DNA of 64,000 nt from Sodalis ligni (GTDB lineage: Bacteria > Pseudomonadota > Gammaproteobacteria > Enterobacterales > Enterobacteriaceae): positions 369,402 through 433,401 of the forward strand of contig NZ_CP075169.1 of NCBI RefSeq assembly GCF_016865525.2, given 5' to 3'. Every line of letters begins with the position of its first letter. Position 1 is the first letter of the stretch. Below the pieces are notes generated by a model, which ran no database searches, had not been told where the DNA came from, and worked only from the letters and a program-made list of their open reading frames with translations. Position numbers and translations under genes: made by a program. Below, one piece after another: positions 38,067-49,763 of the stretch.

Positions 38067-38129
38067 TCTTCCCCCGCCATCTATACACCGGTCCCAGGGC
38101 AGGGGACCGGCTGACGCCTGCTTGGTTGA

Positions 38130-38520
38130 ACTTTCTTTGTTCCACGTCAATATATTAATAAAACTTAACAATCAATCTTCTCCTCTGTGATCAATCTCGA
38201 CTTATTGCAATGATTAACAATAGAAATCTTGCAGCGAAGTGATGAATTTTCAATAGTTTAATAAATGATTTAAATTTTCATTGTTGAGTATTAATCTTTC
38301 CTTTAAACCTTTGTCTATGCTTATTATTGGATGGGTATGGTTATGCCCACAGTGAAATAATCCTTTGAAGGGATTTCTGAGCATGCTGTCATCCCCCATT
38401 TTTCTTGCCGACACGGTCGGCAAGGATCGCTGCGCTTTGGGGAAACTGGGATGTGTGATGAAAGGATACGAACTGAATTTTTTGGAAATATTCTTTTATT
38501 TCATGGAGTAATCTAAGGAA
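38130..38520. promoter_or_regulatory. glg operon leader region with a perfect hairpin
   Basis: About 460 bp without a gene precede glgB. At 38404-38424 the arms CTTGCCGAC and GTCGGCAAG pair perfectly around ACG. Downstream are several GGA triplets, the core of CsrA targets (38424, 38465, 38503, 38516), the last within the ribosome site AAGGAAG. No clear -35/-10 pair was found. Confidence 0.4.
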
Positions 38521-38527
38521 GAATACC

Positions 38528-40711
38528 ATGTCGGGATTTCCGGGCCATGAGGTCATCACAGCTTTGGTTTCAGGACGTTATGCGGATCCATTTTCAATTT
38601 TGGGTATGCATCTCACCAGCGAAGGATTGGAGATCAGGGCGTTATTACCAAACGCCAGTGCCGTGACATTAATTGAAAGTAAAACCGGACGTAAAATCAC
38701 GGAATTAAACTGTGAAGACGACCGCGGTTTTTTTTCGGTGTTATTAAGCCGGCGCAAAAAACCGTTTCGCTATCAATTCGCCGTCACCTGGCACGAGCAT
38801 ACTTATATTATTGAAGATCCATACCGTTTTGGTCCCCTATTGCAGGACATTGATAGCTGGCTGCTGGCGGAAGGCACCCATTTACGGCCCTATGAGCGCT
38901 TAGGCGCCCACCCTGACGTTTTAGACGGGGTTGAAGGCATGCGTTTTGCGGTCTGGGCGCCCAATGCCCAGCGCGTTTCAGTAGTGGGCCAGTTCAATTT
39001 TTGGGACGGCCGGCGGCATCCCATGCGGCAGCGGCGCGAAAACGGTATTTGGGAACTGTTTTTACCGGCGGTAACGATCGGTCAGCTGTATAAATATGAA
39101 ATCATCGACTGCAATGGCGAAACCCGCCTGAAAGCGGATCCTTATGCCTTTGAAGCGCAGATGCGCCCGGAGACCGCTTCGGTCACGCGGGGAATACCTG
39201 CCATTGCCGATGGAGATCCGGCCAGGAATGCAGCCAACGGGCGCCACCAGCCCATTTCCATCTATGAAGTGCATTTAGGCTCATGGCGCCGTCATGTGGA
39301 AAACAACTACTGGCTCAGCTACGGTGAATTGGCCCAACAACTGGTGGATTATGTCAAATACATGGGCTTTACCCATCTCGAACTGTTGCCCATCAATGAG
39401 CATCCTTTCGACGGTAGCTGGGGCTATCAACCCTTAGGTATTTACGCGCCCACCCGGCGTTTCGGCACGCCGGAGGATTTCCGGCTGTTTATCGACGCCG
39501 CGCACCAGGCAGGCATCAACGTACTGCTGGATTGGGTGCCCGGCCATTTTCCCGGCGATGAATTCGGCCTGGCGAAATTTGACGGCACCTCCTTGTATGA
39601 ATATGCCGATCCCCGCGAAGGGCTGCATCAGGACTGGAATACCCTGATTTATAACTACGGCCGCAACGAGGTGCGCAACTATCTGGCGGGCAATGCTCTG
39701 TTCTGGCTGGAGCGGTACGGTATCGACGGGTTACGGGTGGATGCCGTGGCGTCGATGATCTATCGCGATTATAGCCGGCCGGCGGGCCAATGGGTGCCTA
39801 ATCATTACGGCGGCAATGAAAATCTCGAGGCCATCGCTTTCCTGCGTTACACCAACCATACCGTCGGCACCCAGCGGGACGGCGCCATTACCGTGGCGGA
39901 AGAATCCACCTCGTTTTCCGGCGTCACCGCGCCCCCGGATTCGGGTGGGCTGGGATTCCATTACAAATGGAACATGGGCTGGATGAACGATACGCTGCGC
40001 TATATGCAGCTGGATCCGGTGCACCGCAAGTATCACCATCATCAAATGACCTTTAGTATGGTCTATGCCTACAGTGAAAATTTCGTCTTGCCGCTTTCCC
40101 ACGATGAAGTGGTGCATGGCAAGCAATCCATTCTCAATCGCATGCCTGGCGATGTCTGGCAGAAATTCGCCAACCTGCGCGCGTATTACGGCTTTATGTG
40201 GGGCCATCCGGGCAAAAAACTGCTGTTTATGGGCAATGAATTCGCCCAATGGAAAGAATGGAACCACGATGTCAGCCTGGACTGGCACCTGCTGGACGAT
40301 ACCGACAGCATGCACAGCGGCGTGCAGCGGCTGGTGCGGGATCTAAATCAATGCTACCGGCAGCATTCACCGCTCTATGATCTTGATTACCGCTATGACG
40401 GTTTTGAGTGGCTGGTGGCGGACGATGCGGAAAATTCGGTGTTCGCGTTTTTGCGCCGCGACAGCCATGGCAATGAAATGATCGTCGTCAGTAACTTTAC
40501 TCCGGTGCCGCGCCTGGGATATCGCATCGGTATTCCGACTCCCGGCCGCTGGCGCGAGGTGCTCAACACTGACTCTCAGTACTACAACGGCAGCAATATG
40601 GGCAACAGCGGCGAGCTGCACAGTGAACAGGTCCCCAGTCACCACCGTGAGCATTCACTGCTGCTCACCGTGCCGCCGCTGGCGACCATTTTCCTGGTCA
40701 GGGAGGCGTGA
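38528..40711 (+). CDS. glgB: 1,4-alpha-glucan branching enzyme
   Basis: 727 residues. GlgB transfers alpha-1,4 chains to form alpha-1,6 branches in glycogen. Two N-terminal CBM48-type domains (the second around residues 130-220) precede the GH13 barrel; the nucleophile is in [11 protein letters not shown], the acid/base Glu in VAEESTSF and the third carboxylate in [11 protein letters not shown] ribosome site AAGGAAG lies upstream. First gene of glgBXCAP; the stop overlaps the start of glgX. Full-length match to E. coli. Confidence 0.97.
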   Translation: MSGFPGHEVITALVSGRYADPFSILGMHLTSEGLEIRALLPNASAVTLIESKTGRKITELNCEDDRGFFSVLLSRRKKPFRYQFAVTWHEHTYIIEDPYRFGPLLQDIDSWLLAEGTHLRPYERLGAHPDVLDGVEGMRFAVWAPNAQRVSVVGQFNFWDGRRHPMRQRRENGIWELFLPAVTIGQLYKYEIIDCNGETRLKADPYAFEAQMRPETASVTRGIPAIADGDPARNAANGRHQPISIYEVHLGSWRRHVENNYWLSYGELAQQLVDYVKYMGFTHLELLPINEHPFDGSWGYQPLGIYAPTRRFGTPEDFRLFIDAAHQAGINVLLDWVPGHFPGDEFGLAKFDGTSLYEYADPREGLHQDWNTLIYNYGRNEVRNYLAGNALFWLERYGIDGLRVDAVASMIYRDYSRPAGQWVPNHYGGNENLEAIAFLRYTNHTVGTQRDGAITVAEESTSFSGVTAPPDSGGLGFHYKWNMGWMNDTLRYMQLDPVHRKYHHHQMTFSMVYAYSENFVLPLSHDEVVHGKQSILNRMPGDVWQKFANLRAYYGFMWGHPGKKLLFMGNEFAQWKEWNHDVSLDWHLLDDTDSMHSGVQRLVRDLNQCYRQHSPLYDLDYRYDGFEWLVADDAENSVFAFLRRDSHGNEMIVVSNFTPVPRLGYRIGIPTPGRWREVLNTDSQYYNGSNMGNSGELHSEQVPSHHREHSLLLTVPPLATIFLVREA

Positions 40712-42804
40712 TGATCCCACGGCCCGCCGGTTCCCCGGTCCTACAGGAAGCTGGCTTTGACGGTGAAGGCGGATTGCCCGCAGGCTTTGCCGCGCCGATG
40801 GCGGACGCTGACCACGGTGAAAATGCGATATCCGCCGGCGCCGCGTCGCCGTTAGGGTCGAGTTATAACGGTAGCGGGGCAAATTTCAGCCTCTATTCCG
40901 CCCATGCCGAACGGGTGGTGTTATGCCTGTTCGATGAACAGGGGCGGGAGAGGCAAATAGATTTGCCCGGACGCACCGGGGATATCCGGCACGGCTATCT
41001 GGCCGGCGTAAAGCCCGGCCAGCGATACGGCTATCGCCTCTACGGCCCGTTCGAGCCCCGGCAAGGGCATCGATTCAATCCGGCCAAACTGGTCATCGAT
41101 CCCTGCGCCCGGGCGCTGGACGGCAAGGTGCCCGATGACCCGGCCCTGAACGGCGGCCTGGCGCAGCCTGATACCGCCGATAGCGCGTCGGCGATGCCGA
41201 AATGCCTGGTGGTGGATGAGCGTTACGACTGGCAGGAAGACGAATTCCCCGCCGTGCCCTGGGGCGAAACCGTGATTTATGAAGCCCATGTGCGGGGATT
41301 GACCCGATTACATCCGGACCTTCCGCAGTCGGTGCGCGGCACCTATGCCGGCCTGGCGCATCCGCTGATGATTGACTATCTGCGGCATATCGGCATTACC
41401 GCCGTGGAGCTGTTGCCGGTGCAGTTGCATGTCGATGAACCGCGCCTGCAGCGGCAGGGCCTGCGCAATTACTGGGGGTATAACGTGCTGGCGCCTTATG
41501 CGGCGGAGCCGGGTTACGCCTCCGGCCTCGACGGTAAAAGCGCCCTGGATGAGTTCCGCGATATGGTGAAAGCACTGCATCGGGCGGGCATCGAAGTGAT
41601 TTTGGACGTTGTGTTCAATCACAGCGCGGAACTGGATGTCGAGGGACCTACGCTCTCGCTTCGCGGTATCGATAATGCCGCTTATTACTGGCTGGATGAA
41701 GACGGCGATTATCGCAACTGGACCGGTTGCGGCAACACCCTGAACCTGAGCAGCCCGGCGGTCACCGCCTGGGTGCTGGACTGTCTGGCCTTTTGGCGCC
41801 GGACCTGCCATGTGGACGGCTTTCGTTTCGACCTGGGCACGGTGCTCGGCCGCACCCCGGATTTCGTGCGCGACGCGCCGCTGTTTGCCGCGCTGCGGGA
41901 CAATCCAGACCTTGCGGGCTGCAAGTGGATTGCTGAACCTTGGGATATCGGGCCCGGCGGCTATCAGGTGGGACAATTCCCGCCGCCTTTCGGCGAATGG
42001 AATGACCATTTTCGTGACGATATACGCCGGTTTTGGCTGCACGGCGATGTGTCGCTGGGAACGTTCGCCCGGCGTTTTGCCGCCTCCAGCGATCTCTTTG
42101 GCGGCCAGGGGCGATCCCCCTGCGCCTCGGTGAATATGCTGACCGCCCACGACGGTTTTACCCTGCAGGATGTGGTGAGCTACAACGAAAAACATAATCA
42201 GGCCAACGGTGAAAGCAACCGCGACGGGGCCGGCGATAACCATAGCAACAACCATGGCCAAGAGGGACCCAGTGCTGAACCCTCGGTCCGGCAGGCGCGG
42301 CGGGATAGCCAGCGGGCCTTGCTGGCAACGCTGTTGTTGTCCCAAGGCGCGCCGATGCTGTTGGCGGGAGATGAACTGGGCCACAGCCAGCAGGGCAATA
42401 ACAATGCCTATTGCCAGGACAACGAATTGACCTGGCTGGACTGGCGGCAGGGGGATCGGGAATTGGCGGACTTTACCGCCGCCCTGATCCGCCTGCGCCA
42501 AAAGATACCCGCCCTCACAGACGATCGCTGGTGGCGGGAGAACGATGAGCAAACGGTACTTTGGTTAAATAGCCGCGGGCAGGCATTGAGCGCACAAGAA
42601 TGGGAACAGGGCGAACGCCAAATGCAAATCCGGCTCTCCCGAGATCATCTCTTTGTGATCAACGCCACGACAAAAGCCTGTGAAATGACCTTACCTGAAG
42701 GGAAGTGGACGTTAATTGAACCGTTCAAACGCCCAGAACAACCGGGATCGGCCGACCACTTTTTCGTGGAAGCCCGTGCGGTTTATGTGCTGGTAAAACG
42801 ATAA
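40711..42804 (+). CDS. glgX: Glycogen debranching enzyme
   Basis: 697 residues from ATG 40711, preceded by GGGAGG at 40701-40706; a GTG one codon earlier is an alternative. GlgX hydrolyses alpha-1,6 branches left by glycogen phosphorylase. CBM48 at about 45-140, then a GH13 barrel with [13 protein letters not shown] (nucleophile), [15 protein letters not shown] (acid/base) and [10 protein letters not shown]. The first 40 residues, before [23 protein letters not shown], are absent from E. coli GlgX; an internal ATG at 40798 is possible but has no ribosome site. Overlaps glgB by one base. Confidence 0.95.
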   Translation: MIPRPAGSPVLQEAGFDGEGGLPAGFAAPMADADHGENAISAGAASPLGSSYNGSGANFSLYSAHAERVVLCLFDEQGRERQIDLPGRTGDIRHGYLAGVKPGQRYGYRLYGPFEPRQGHRFNPAKLVIDPCARALDGKVPDDPALNGGLAQPDTADSASAMPKCLVVDERYDWQEDEFPAVPWGETVIYEAHVRGLTRLHPDLPQSVRGTYAGLAHPLMIDYLRHIGITAVELLPVQLHVDEPRLQRQGLRNYWGYNVLAPYAAEPGYASGLDGKSALDEFRDMVKALHRAGIEVILDVVFNHSAELDVEGPTLSLRGIDNAAYYWLDEDGDYRNWTGCGNTLNLSSPAVTAWVLDCLAFWRRTCHVDGFRFDLGTVLGRTPDFVRDAPLFAALRDNPDLAGCKWIAEPWDIGPGGYQVGQFPPPFGEWNDHFRDDIRRFWLHGDVSLGTFARRFAASSDLFGGQGRSPCASVNMLTAHDGFTLQDVVSYNEKHNQANGESNRDGAGDNHSNNHGQEGPSAEPSVRQARRDSQRALLATLLLSQGAPMLLAGDELGHSQQGNNNAYCQDNELTWLDWRQGDRELADFTAALIRLRQKIPALTDDRWWRENDEQTVLWLNSRGQALSAQEWEQGERQMQIRLSRDHLFVINATTKACEMTLPEGKWTLIEPFKRPEQPGSADHFFVEARAVYVLVKR

Positions 42805-42817
42805 TAAGGAGTCGGCC

Positions 42818-44104
42818 ATGGTTAGGTTTGAAAGTAGTGACCCGGTGATGTTGGCCAGACAATTACCCATTCAGTCCGTCGCGTTGATTCTGGCGGGCGG
42901 ACGTGGTTCGCGTCTGAAGGATCTGACCGCTAAACGCGCCAAACCGGCGGTACATTTTGGCGGAAAATTCCGCATCATTGATTTTGCGCTATCCAACTGC
43001 CTGAATTCCGGCATTCGCCGTATCGGCGTGATTACCCAGTACCAGTCCCATACCCTGGTGCAGCATATCCAGCGCGGCTGGTCTTTCCTTAATGAGGAAA
43101 TGAACGAATTCGTCGATCTGCTGCCGGCACAGCAGCGCTTCGCCACCGAAAACTGGTATCGCGGCACGGCGGATGCGGTGTATCAAAACCTGGATATAAT
43201 CCGCCGCTACCGCGCCAAATATATCGTCATTCTGGCGGGTGATCATATCTATAAAATGGACTACTCCCGCCTGCTTATCGATCATGTGGAAAAGGGGGCG
43301 AAATGCACCGTGGCCTGTTTGCCGGTTCCGCGTCATGAAGGCAGGGATTTTGGCGTGATGGCGGTTGACGATGAGTATCGGGTGCTGGATTTCGTGGAAA
43401 AACCGGCGGATCCGCCGGCCATGCCCGGTTCGCCGGATCAGGCATTGGCCAGCATGGGCATCTATGTCTTTGATGCCGATTATCTTTTCCAACTGCTGGA
43501 AGAGGACATGCTCATCGACAGCTCCAATCATGATTTCGGCAAGGATATCATCCCGAAGGTCACCGCCGCCGGAGAAGCCTGGGCGCACCCCTTTACCCTA
43601 TCCTGTGTCTCCTCCGCCGAGGATGATTCGGCGCCGCCCTACTGGCGCGACGTGGGCACCCTCGACGCCTATTGGCGCGCCAATCTCGACCTGGCATCGG
43701 TAACGCCGGAACTGGACATGTACGATCAGCAATGGCCGATCCGTACCCATATGGAGCCGCTGCCGCCGGCCAAGTTCGTGCAGGATCGGGCCGGCAACCA
43801 TGGGGTGACCCTCAATTCGCTGGTGTCCGGCGGCTGCATTCTCTCCGGAACCCATGTCATGCATTCCGTCCTGTTTCCCAGGGTGAGGGTGAACTCATTT
43901 TGCACCCTGGATGAAGCGGTGGTGCTGCCGGATGTCAATGTGGGCCGCTCCTGCCGGCTACGGCGCTGCATTATCGATCGCGCCTGTTCCATTCCCGAAG
44001 GCATGGTGATCGGGGAGAACGCCGAAGAAGACGAAAGACGATTCTATCGCTCTGAAGAAGGAATCGTACTGGTGACACGCAAAATGCTGGCGAGTCTAAA
44101 TTAA
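42818..44104 (+). CDS. glgC: Glucose-1-phosphate adenylyltransferase
   Basis: 428 residues. GlgC makes ADP-glucose, the committed step of glycogen synthesis, allosterically activated by fructose-1,6-bisphosphate and inhibited by AMP. Nucleotide-binding motif [21 protein letters not shown], catalytic region [11 protein letters not shown], sugar-phosphate site FVEKP, and a C-terminal left-handed beta-helix. AAGGAG lies just before the ATG. In E. coli CsrA binds this leader; GGA in the ribosome site is retained here. 13 bp after glgX. Confidence 0.97.
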   Translation: MVRFESSDPVMLARQLPIQSVALILAGGRGSRLKDLTAKRAKPAVHFGGKFRIIDFALSNCLNSGIRRIGVITQYQSHTLVQHIQRGWSFLNEEMNEFVDLLPAQQRFATENWYRGTADAVYQNLDIIRRYRAKYIVILAGDHIYKMDYSRLLIDHVEKGAKCTVACLPVPRHEGRDFGVMAVDDEYRVLDFVEKPADPPAMPGSPDQALASMGIYVFDADYLFQLLEEDMLIDSSNHDFGKDIIPKVTAAGEAWAHPFTLSCVSSAEDDSAPPYWRDVGTLDAYWRANLDLASVTPELDMYDQQWPIRTHMEPLPPAKFVQDRAGNHGVTLNSLVSGGCILSGTHVMHSVLFPRVRVNSFCTLDEAVVLPDVNVGRSCRLRRCIIDRACSIPEGMVIGENAEEDERRFYRSEEGIVLVTRKMLASLN

Positions 44105-44161
44105 TTAAGCCGATTACGTTTGCGGTCATAGAACAGCAATAAGATAAGAATGGGAGCGATA

Positions 44162-45592
44162 ATGCAGGTTTTACATGTATGTTCCGAACTTTTTCCCCTA
44201 CTGAAGACCGGGGGGCTGGCGGATGTGGTCGGCGCTTTGCCCGCCGCGCAAATTATCGAAGGCGATGATGTGCGGGTGCTGCTGCCCGCGTTTCCGGATT
44301 TACGTAAAGGCATACCGGATACCCGCATCGTGAATCAGTTCGATGCGTTTAACCAGCACGTCACGTTATTATACGGCCGGTTTAACGGGGTCGGCATCTA
44401 TCTTATCGATGTCCCCAGCCTCTATGACCGTCCGGGCAGCCCGTATCACGACCAGGATCAGTATGCCTATATGGATAACTACCTGCGTTTCGCGCTGCTG
44501 GGCTGGGTGGGCAGCGAAATGGCCACCGGACTGGACAGGACCTGGCAGCCGGATATCGTTCAGGCCCATGACTGGCACGCCGGATTGACCTGTGCCTATC
44601 TGGCCGCCAAAGGCCGGCCGGCGAAATCGGTGTTCACGGTGCACAACCTGGCCTACCAGGGGCTGTTCTCCCCGCGCCACCTGCCGGAGCTGGGGTTGCC
44701 CGAGGGCTATTTCCAAACCTACGGCATGGAGTTTTTCGGCCAGATATCCTATTTGAAAGCCGGACTGTTTTTCGCCGATCATGTCACCACCGTCAGCCCT
44801 ACCTATGCCAGGGAAATCACCCAGCCGGCGTACGGCTACGGCATGGAGGGGCTACTGCTTTCGCTGCAATCCCAGGGGCGCCTGACCGGTATTCTCAACG
44901 GCGTCGACGACGCTATTTGGAACCCGACCCACGACCCCATGCTTTCCACCCGTTATAACCGCGACGTGCTGGAAGCCAAGGTTCATAACAAACGCCACTT
45001 GCAAACCGCCATGGGCCTGACGGTGGATGAAAAGGTTCCCCTGTTTGCCGTGGTCAGCCGCCTCACCAGCCAAAAGGGACTGGATTTGGTGCTGGAAGTC
45101 CTGCCGGATTTACTGGACCAGGGCGGCCAGCTTACGCTGCTGGGGGCCGGCGACGCCACCCTGCAACAGGGATTCCTGGCGGCGGCGGCGGAATACCCCA
45201 GCCAGGTGGGTGTGCAGCTGGGCTATCACGAAGCCTTTTCCCACCGCATTATCGGCGGGGCGGACGTGATTATGGTTCCCAGCCGTTTCGAACCCTGCGG
45301 ACTGACGCAGTTATACGGCTTGAAATACGGCACATTACCCCTGGTGCGTCGCACCGGCGGGCTGGCGGATACGGTGACCGACAGCTCGCTGGAAAACCTC
45401 TCAGACGGTATCGCCAGCGGTTTTGTGTTTGAGGATGCTACAGCGGCCGCTTTACAGCGGGCAATCCGTCGGGCTTTTGTGTTATGGTCAAGACCTGCCC
45501 TATGGCGCTTTGTTCAGCGACAGGCGATGGGGCTGGATTTTAGCTGGCATGTCGCCGCCCGGGCTTATCAGTCTTTGTATCAACGCTTGTAG
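44162..45592 (+). CDS. glgA: Glycogen synthase
   Basis: 476 residues from the ATG at 44162, which gives the family N-terminus [22 protein letters not shown]; an ATG four codons upstream is possible. GT5 enzyme with two Rossmann-like halves: ADP-glucose-binding [13 protein letters not shown] at the start and the C-terminal [18 protein letters not shown] with the catalytic Glu. It adds glucose from ADP-glucose to glycogen. Follows glgC with about 57 bp between, same operon. Confidence 0.97.
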   Translation: MQVLHVCSELFPLLKTGGLADVVGALPAAQIIEGDDVRVLLPAFPDLRKGIPDTRIVNQFDAFNQHVTLLYGRFNGVGIYLIDVPSLYDRPGSPYHDQDQYAYMDNYLRFALLGWVGSEMATGLDRTWQPDIVQAHDWHAGLTCAYLAAKGRPAKSVFTVHNLAYQGLFSPRHLPELGLPEGYFQTYGMEFFGQISYLKAGLFFADHVTTVSPTYAREITQPAYGYGMEGLLLSLQSQGRLTGILNGVDDAIWNPTHDPMLSTRYNRDVLEAKVHNKRHLQTAMGLTVDEKVPLFAVVSRLTSQKGLDLVLEVLPDLLDQGGQLTLLGAGDATLQQGFLAAAAEYPSQVGVQLGYHEAFSHRIIGGADVIMVPSRFEPCGLTQLYGLKYGTLPLVRRTGGLADTVTDSSLENLSDGIASGFVFEDATAAALQRAIRRAFVLWSRPALWRFVQRQAMGLDFSWHVAARAYQSLYQRL

Positions 45593-45618
45593 ATATTCAC
45601 TGATGGGGAATGAATGTC

Positions 45619-48066
45619 ATGAACTCACCGTTTATTTATGCCTCACCCACGCTCAGCGTTGAAGCGCTGAAACATTCCATCGCGTATAAGCTCATGTTTA
45701 CCATCGGCAAAGATCCTTCCGTGGCCAATAAACATGAATGGCTGAATGCGACGCTACTGGCGGTGCGGGATCGCATGGTAGAGCGCTGGCTGCGTTCCAA
45801 CCGCGCCCAGCTGTCACAGGATGTGCGCCAGGTATATTATCTTTCGATGGAGTTCCTGCTCGGCCGGACGCTCTCCAACGCGCTGCTGGCCATGGGCATC
45901 TATGACGACACTAAAGCGGCCCTGGAGGATATGGGGTTTGAGCTGGACGATTTGCTGGAAGAGGAAAACGATCCGGGGCTGGGCAACGGCGGATTGGGGC
46001 GGCTGGCCGCCTGTTTTCTGGATTCCATGGCGACCCTGGCGTTGCCGGGACGGGGTTATGGTATACGTTATGAATACGGCATGTTCAAACAGAATATCAT
46101 CAACGGGCAGCAGGCCGAATCGCCGGATTACTGGCTGGAATACGGCAACCCGTGGGAGTTCATGCGCCACTCCACCCGTTATAAAGTCCGTTTCGGCGGA
46201 CGAGTCCAGCAAGAAGGCGCCAAAACCCGCTGGGTAGAGACGGAAGAGGTCCTGGCATGCGCCTACGACCAGATCATCCCCGGCTTTGATACAGACGCCA
46301 CCAATACGCTGCGGCTGTGGGGAGCGCAGGCCAGCAACGAAATCAACCTGGGCAAATTCAACCAGGGGGATTATTTCGCCGCGGTAGAAGATAAAAACTT
46401 TTCTGAAAACGTCTCTCGCGTGTTATACCCGGACGATTCCACCTATTCAGGCCGCGAATTGCGCCTGCGCCAGGAATACTTTTTAGTTTCCGCCACGATG
46501 CAGGATATCCTGAATCGCCACTGGCTGATGCACCAAACCTTCGATAATCTGGCGGATAAAATCGCCATTCATCTTAACGATACCCATCCGGTGCTTTCGA
46601 TCCCGGAATTAATGCGTTTGTTAATCGACGACCACAAATTCACATGGCAAATGGCTTGGGATGTGGTCTGCGACGTTTTCTCCTACACGAATCACACATT
46701 AATGAGCGAAGCGCTGGAAACCTGGCCGGTGGAAATGCTCGGTAAAATCCTGCCCCGGCATTTACAAATCATCTTTGAAATCAACGACCACTTTCTGAAC
46801 GGGGTGCAAAAACTGATACCCGATGACTCCGCCCTGCTGGCCCGGGTGTCGATTATTGACGAGAATGACGGCCGGCGGGTCAGAATGGCCTGGCTGGCGG
46901 TGATTGCCAGCCATAAAGTAAACGGCGTGTCCGCCCTGCACTCGGAGCTGATGGTACAATCTCTTTTCGCCGATTTCGCCCGTATTTACCCCGATCGTTT
47001 TTGTAATAAAACCAATGGCGTTACGCCGCGTCGCTGGCTGGCGCTGGCGAACCGGCCGCTGTCGGCGGTGCTGGACGAGAATATCGGCCAGACCTGGCGT
47101 ACCGATTTAAGCCAGTTGGAAGAGATAAAAGGCCAAATCGATTTTCCGGCTTTTATCCAGGACATTCAGAAAGCCAAGCTGAGCAACAAACGGGCCTTGG
47201 CTATCTATCTGGCGCGGGAGCTGAATGTCGTCACCGATCCGGCGGCCCTGTTCGATGTGCAAATAAAGCGTATTCATGAATATAAACGGCAGTTGCTGAA
47301 CGTGCTGCACATCATCACCCGTTACAACCGTATCAAACAGGATCCGGATCTGGATTGGGTGCCGCGGGTGAATATCTTTGCCGGTAAAGCCGCATCGGCT
47401 TATTACATGGCAAAACATATTATCCATTTGATCAACGACGTTGCCGCGGTGATCAACAGCGATCCGGTGGTGAAGAACCGGCTTAAAGTGGTTTTTATCC
47501 CCAATTACGGCGTGAGTTTGGCGCAGTTGATCATCCCGGCGGCGGATCTGTCGGAACAGATCTCACTGGCGGGCACTGAGGCTTCCGGCACCAGTAATAT
47601 GAAGTTTGCCCTCAACGGCGCGCTGACCATCGGCACGCTGGACGGCGCCAATATCGAAATGGGCGAACGCATGGGGGAAGAAAATATCTTTATTTTCGGC
47701 AATACCGCCGAACAGGTGGAGGAACTGCGGCGTAAAGGCTACAACCCGCGCCAGTATTTTGAACAGGATGCGGAATTGAACCAGGCGTTAACCCAGATTG
47801 CCACCGGCGCCTTCAGCCCCGGAGAACCCAACCGTTATCGTAACCTGTTCGATACCCTGGTCAATTTCGGCGATCATTACCAACTGCTGGCGGATTATCG
47901 CAGCTATGTGGATACCCAGGATAAAGTGGATATTCTCTATCGTAATCAGGACGAATGGGCGCGCCGTTCGGTAATGAATATCGCCAGCATGGGATATTTC
48001 TCCTCGGATCGCACTATCCAGGAGTATGCCGATGAAATTTGGCATGTGAAGCCCATCAGGTTATAG
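45619..48066 (+). CDS. glgP: Glycogen phosphorylase
   Basis: 815 residues from the ATG at 45619, the E. coli length and N-terminus ([24 protein letters not shown] is the continuation of the family pattern); an ATG three codons earlier is possible. It releases glucose-1-phosphate from glycogen ends. The pyridoxal-phosphate lysine lies in [14 protein letters not shown], and the PLP phosphate site is nearby. Last gene of glgBXCAP, 26 bp after glgA. A 9-bp inverted repeat (48075-48083/48109-48117) follows but has no T-run. Confidence 0.97.
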   Translation: MNSPFIYASPTLSVEALKHSIAYKLMFTIGKDPSVANKHEWLNATLLAVRDRMVERWLRSNRAQLSQDVRQVYYLSMEFLLGRTLSNALLAMGIYDDTKAALEDMGFELDDLLEEENDPGLGNGGLGRLAACFLDSMATLALPGRGYGIRYEYGMFKQNIINGQQAESPDYWLEYGNPWEFMRHSTRYKVRFGGRVQQEGAKTRWVETEEVLACAYDQIIPGFDTDATNTLRLWGAQASNEINLGKFNQGDYFAAVEDKNFSENVSRVLYPDDSTYSGRELRLRQEYFLVSATMQDILNRHWLMHQTFDNLADKIAIHLNDTHPVLSIPELMRLLIDDHKFTWQMAWDVVCDVFSYTNHTLMSEALETWPVEMLGKILPRHLQIIFEINDHFLNGVQKLIPDDSALLARVSIIDENDGRRVRMAWLAVIASHKVNGVSALHSELMVQSLFADFARIYPDRFCNKTNGVTPRRWLALANRPLSAVLDENIGQTWRTDLSQLEEIKGQIDFPAFIQDIQKAKLSNKRALAIYLARELNVVTDPAALFDVQIKRIHEYKRQLLNVLHIITRYNRIKQDPDLDWVPRVNIFAGKAASAYYMAKHIIHLINDVAAVINSDPVVKNRLKVVFIPNYGVSLAQLIIPAADLSEQISLAGTEASGTSNMKFALNGALTIGTLDGANIEMGERMGEENIFIFGNTAEQVEELRRKGYNPRQYFEQDAELNQALTQIATGAFSPGEPNRYRNLFDTLVNFGDHYQLLADYRSYVDTQDKVDILYRNQDEWARRSVMNIASMGYFSSDRTIQEYADEIWHVKPIRL

Positions 48067-48129
48067 TAAAGAAACCGCTGGCGGAATCGGGCTAAAATCT
48101 CTTTTCTTCGCCAGCGGCAAAGGGTAAGT

Positions 48130-48499
48130 TCGGCATCACCAGGTTAAACTAAAGGCGTCAAGGGTAATGTTCGCCATGCCTGTCGTTATGAGATGAAGCT
48201 CCAGGCAGTTGAATTAATTAATGTCGGATATATTGCCGAAGCTTTTTAACCACACTTCCGATGGTCAAATGGTTTCCGCTTGATATTTTAACAATGTATA
48301 ATATGTGGTCGCCAATAAAATAGGGTTAGTAGATATAGAATATAATATATTGATGTAATTATCATTTTATGAACAAACTCATTTATTCAAGAAATATCAT
48401 AAATGATGCGCAAGGAATGTTCATAAAGCGCAGGCAGTTGTTTTTTAAAAGTGATTACCTTTTGGGATGTGAAAAATTATACATGGAGTAATAAGAGAA
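48130..48499. other. AT-rich spacer without a gene
   Basis: No supported reading frame. From about 48,200 the composition drops sharply in GC relative to glgP and stays low through the F-box/ankyrin relic, marking the left edge of an acquired segment. Confidence 0.5.
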
Positions 48500-49762
48500 A
48501 TGATGACTTACGAAGTTAATTATTCATGTCTGGAACCGAACAGAGTAGGCAAAGCTAATGATGATAATGGAAATAATAATCCGACATTTGTAAAATCCCT
48601 AGTAGGTGTAAGTTCAAGCCCTTGCGGTGAGCATTTTACAATGTTGCCTGCTGAAATGGTGGCAGAAATTATGATCCGTCTGCCAATAGTAGATGTATAC
48701 CGTCTGGCAAATCTTACGAATACCACATGGCATCAAGCGAGGTTTATTATCTCAAAACGGGATGCTTTAGAAAAACAAGAATTATTGCGCACAGTGCATT
48801 CATTAAATAATTCTAAAGCATTGAAAAATGATAAAATTAGGTGTAGATCATTTTGGCGAGTATTATCAAGGCGCAGGTAATTTTAAAATTAGTCTCTCAG
48901 AAATAGTGATAAGTTCAAAAGAAACACTATAATCAAACTACTTTTAAAAAATAAAAAATTTAAAATCTCTTAACGAAGAGCACATTGATTTTTATCGAAG
49001 GCTGTCTATCTTGCTGTCTTATGGGGAACGCTTACGCTTTTGAAAAGCTACTCGCTATCCCTGGATATAAAAAGTTATGCGCACAAACGCATTTAACGCA
49101 TTTGGTGACTCACACCTGCATGCTGCGGTGAGAAGCAAAAGTCTCGAGATGGTTAAGCTGGTTTTAAAGTCCAATATTTGCGATATTAATGAAAAAACCC
49201 TCAGGGAGAAACCCTCTTCAAAGCTCATGCTGGCTGAAATCTAAAGAAATCTGTAAATATTTATTGCAGATTAAAGGTATTGAACCTAAGATTCATAGTC
49301 GCAAGCATTCATTTGCAGAATTTGTTTTGTTTATAAAGAACGACGAGCTTATTGAACTAATGCTAATGCGGACAGATATAAGTTGGAAATTTATAGATAG
49401 AGGAGGTAATACTGCGCTCCATGGCATAATGCATTGCGAAAATGCAACCATTATGCACATGTTTTTAAAAAACGTAAGCTTGATATTAATGCTCGGAATT
49501 TTTGAGAGAAACTGCACTACATATTGCAACACGAAAATACTTTGCCGAAGGTATAAAAGCACTGCTTGGAAATTCCAATATTAATGTCAATGCTAAAGAT
49601 CATGAAAATAGGACCCCGTTGGATATTGCATTACACAATGAATATGAGGATGCAATAAATATGTTGATATTCCATCCTAGGATAGTCTTTTCTAAGGCTA
49701 ATAGGGACACCTTATCTGCTTTTGGAGCTATACTCCGCCCCCGCTATCCCAACCGACCCTGA
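48500..49762 (+). pseudogene. Broken F-box plus ankyrin-repeat gene (eukaryote-like effector relic)
   Basis: The first frame (48500-48880, 126 codons) contains an F-box at residues 45-83: LPAEMVAEIMIRLPIVDVYR then LANLTNTTWHQ. Near 48835 a shift to the +1 frame would continue EYYQGAGNFKISLSEIV. Further pieces in changing frames are ankyrin-like: GDSHLHAAVRSKSLEMVKLV (49106), GGNTALHGIMHCENATIMHM (49402), RETALHIATRKYFAEGIKAL (49505) and ENRTPLDIALHNEYEDAINM (49604). Several frameshifts and stops interrupt it. F-box/ankyrin proteins of bacteria (for example Legionella AnkB) recruit host ubiquitin ligase; such a past role is inferred. AT-rich, so probably acquired. The 126-residue F-box piece alone could still be made. 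Confidence 0.8.
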
Positions 49763-49763
49763 T

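Noticed and set aside
38088..38110. Terminator after asd
   Set aside because: A good 8-bp stem but no T-run on the plus strand, so termination here is not supported.
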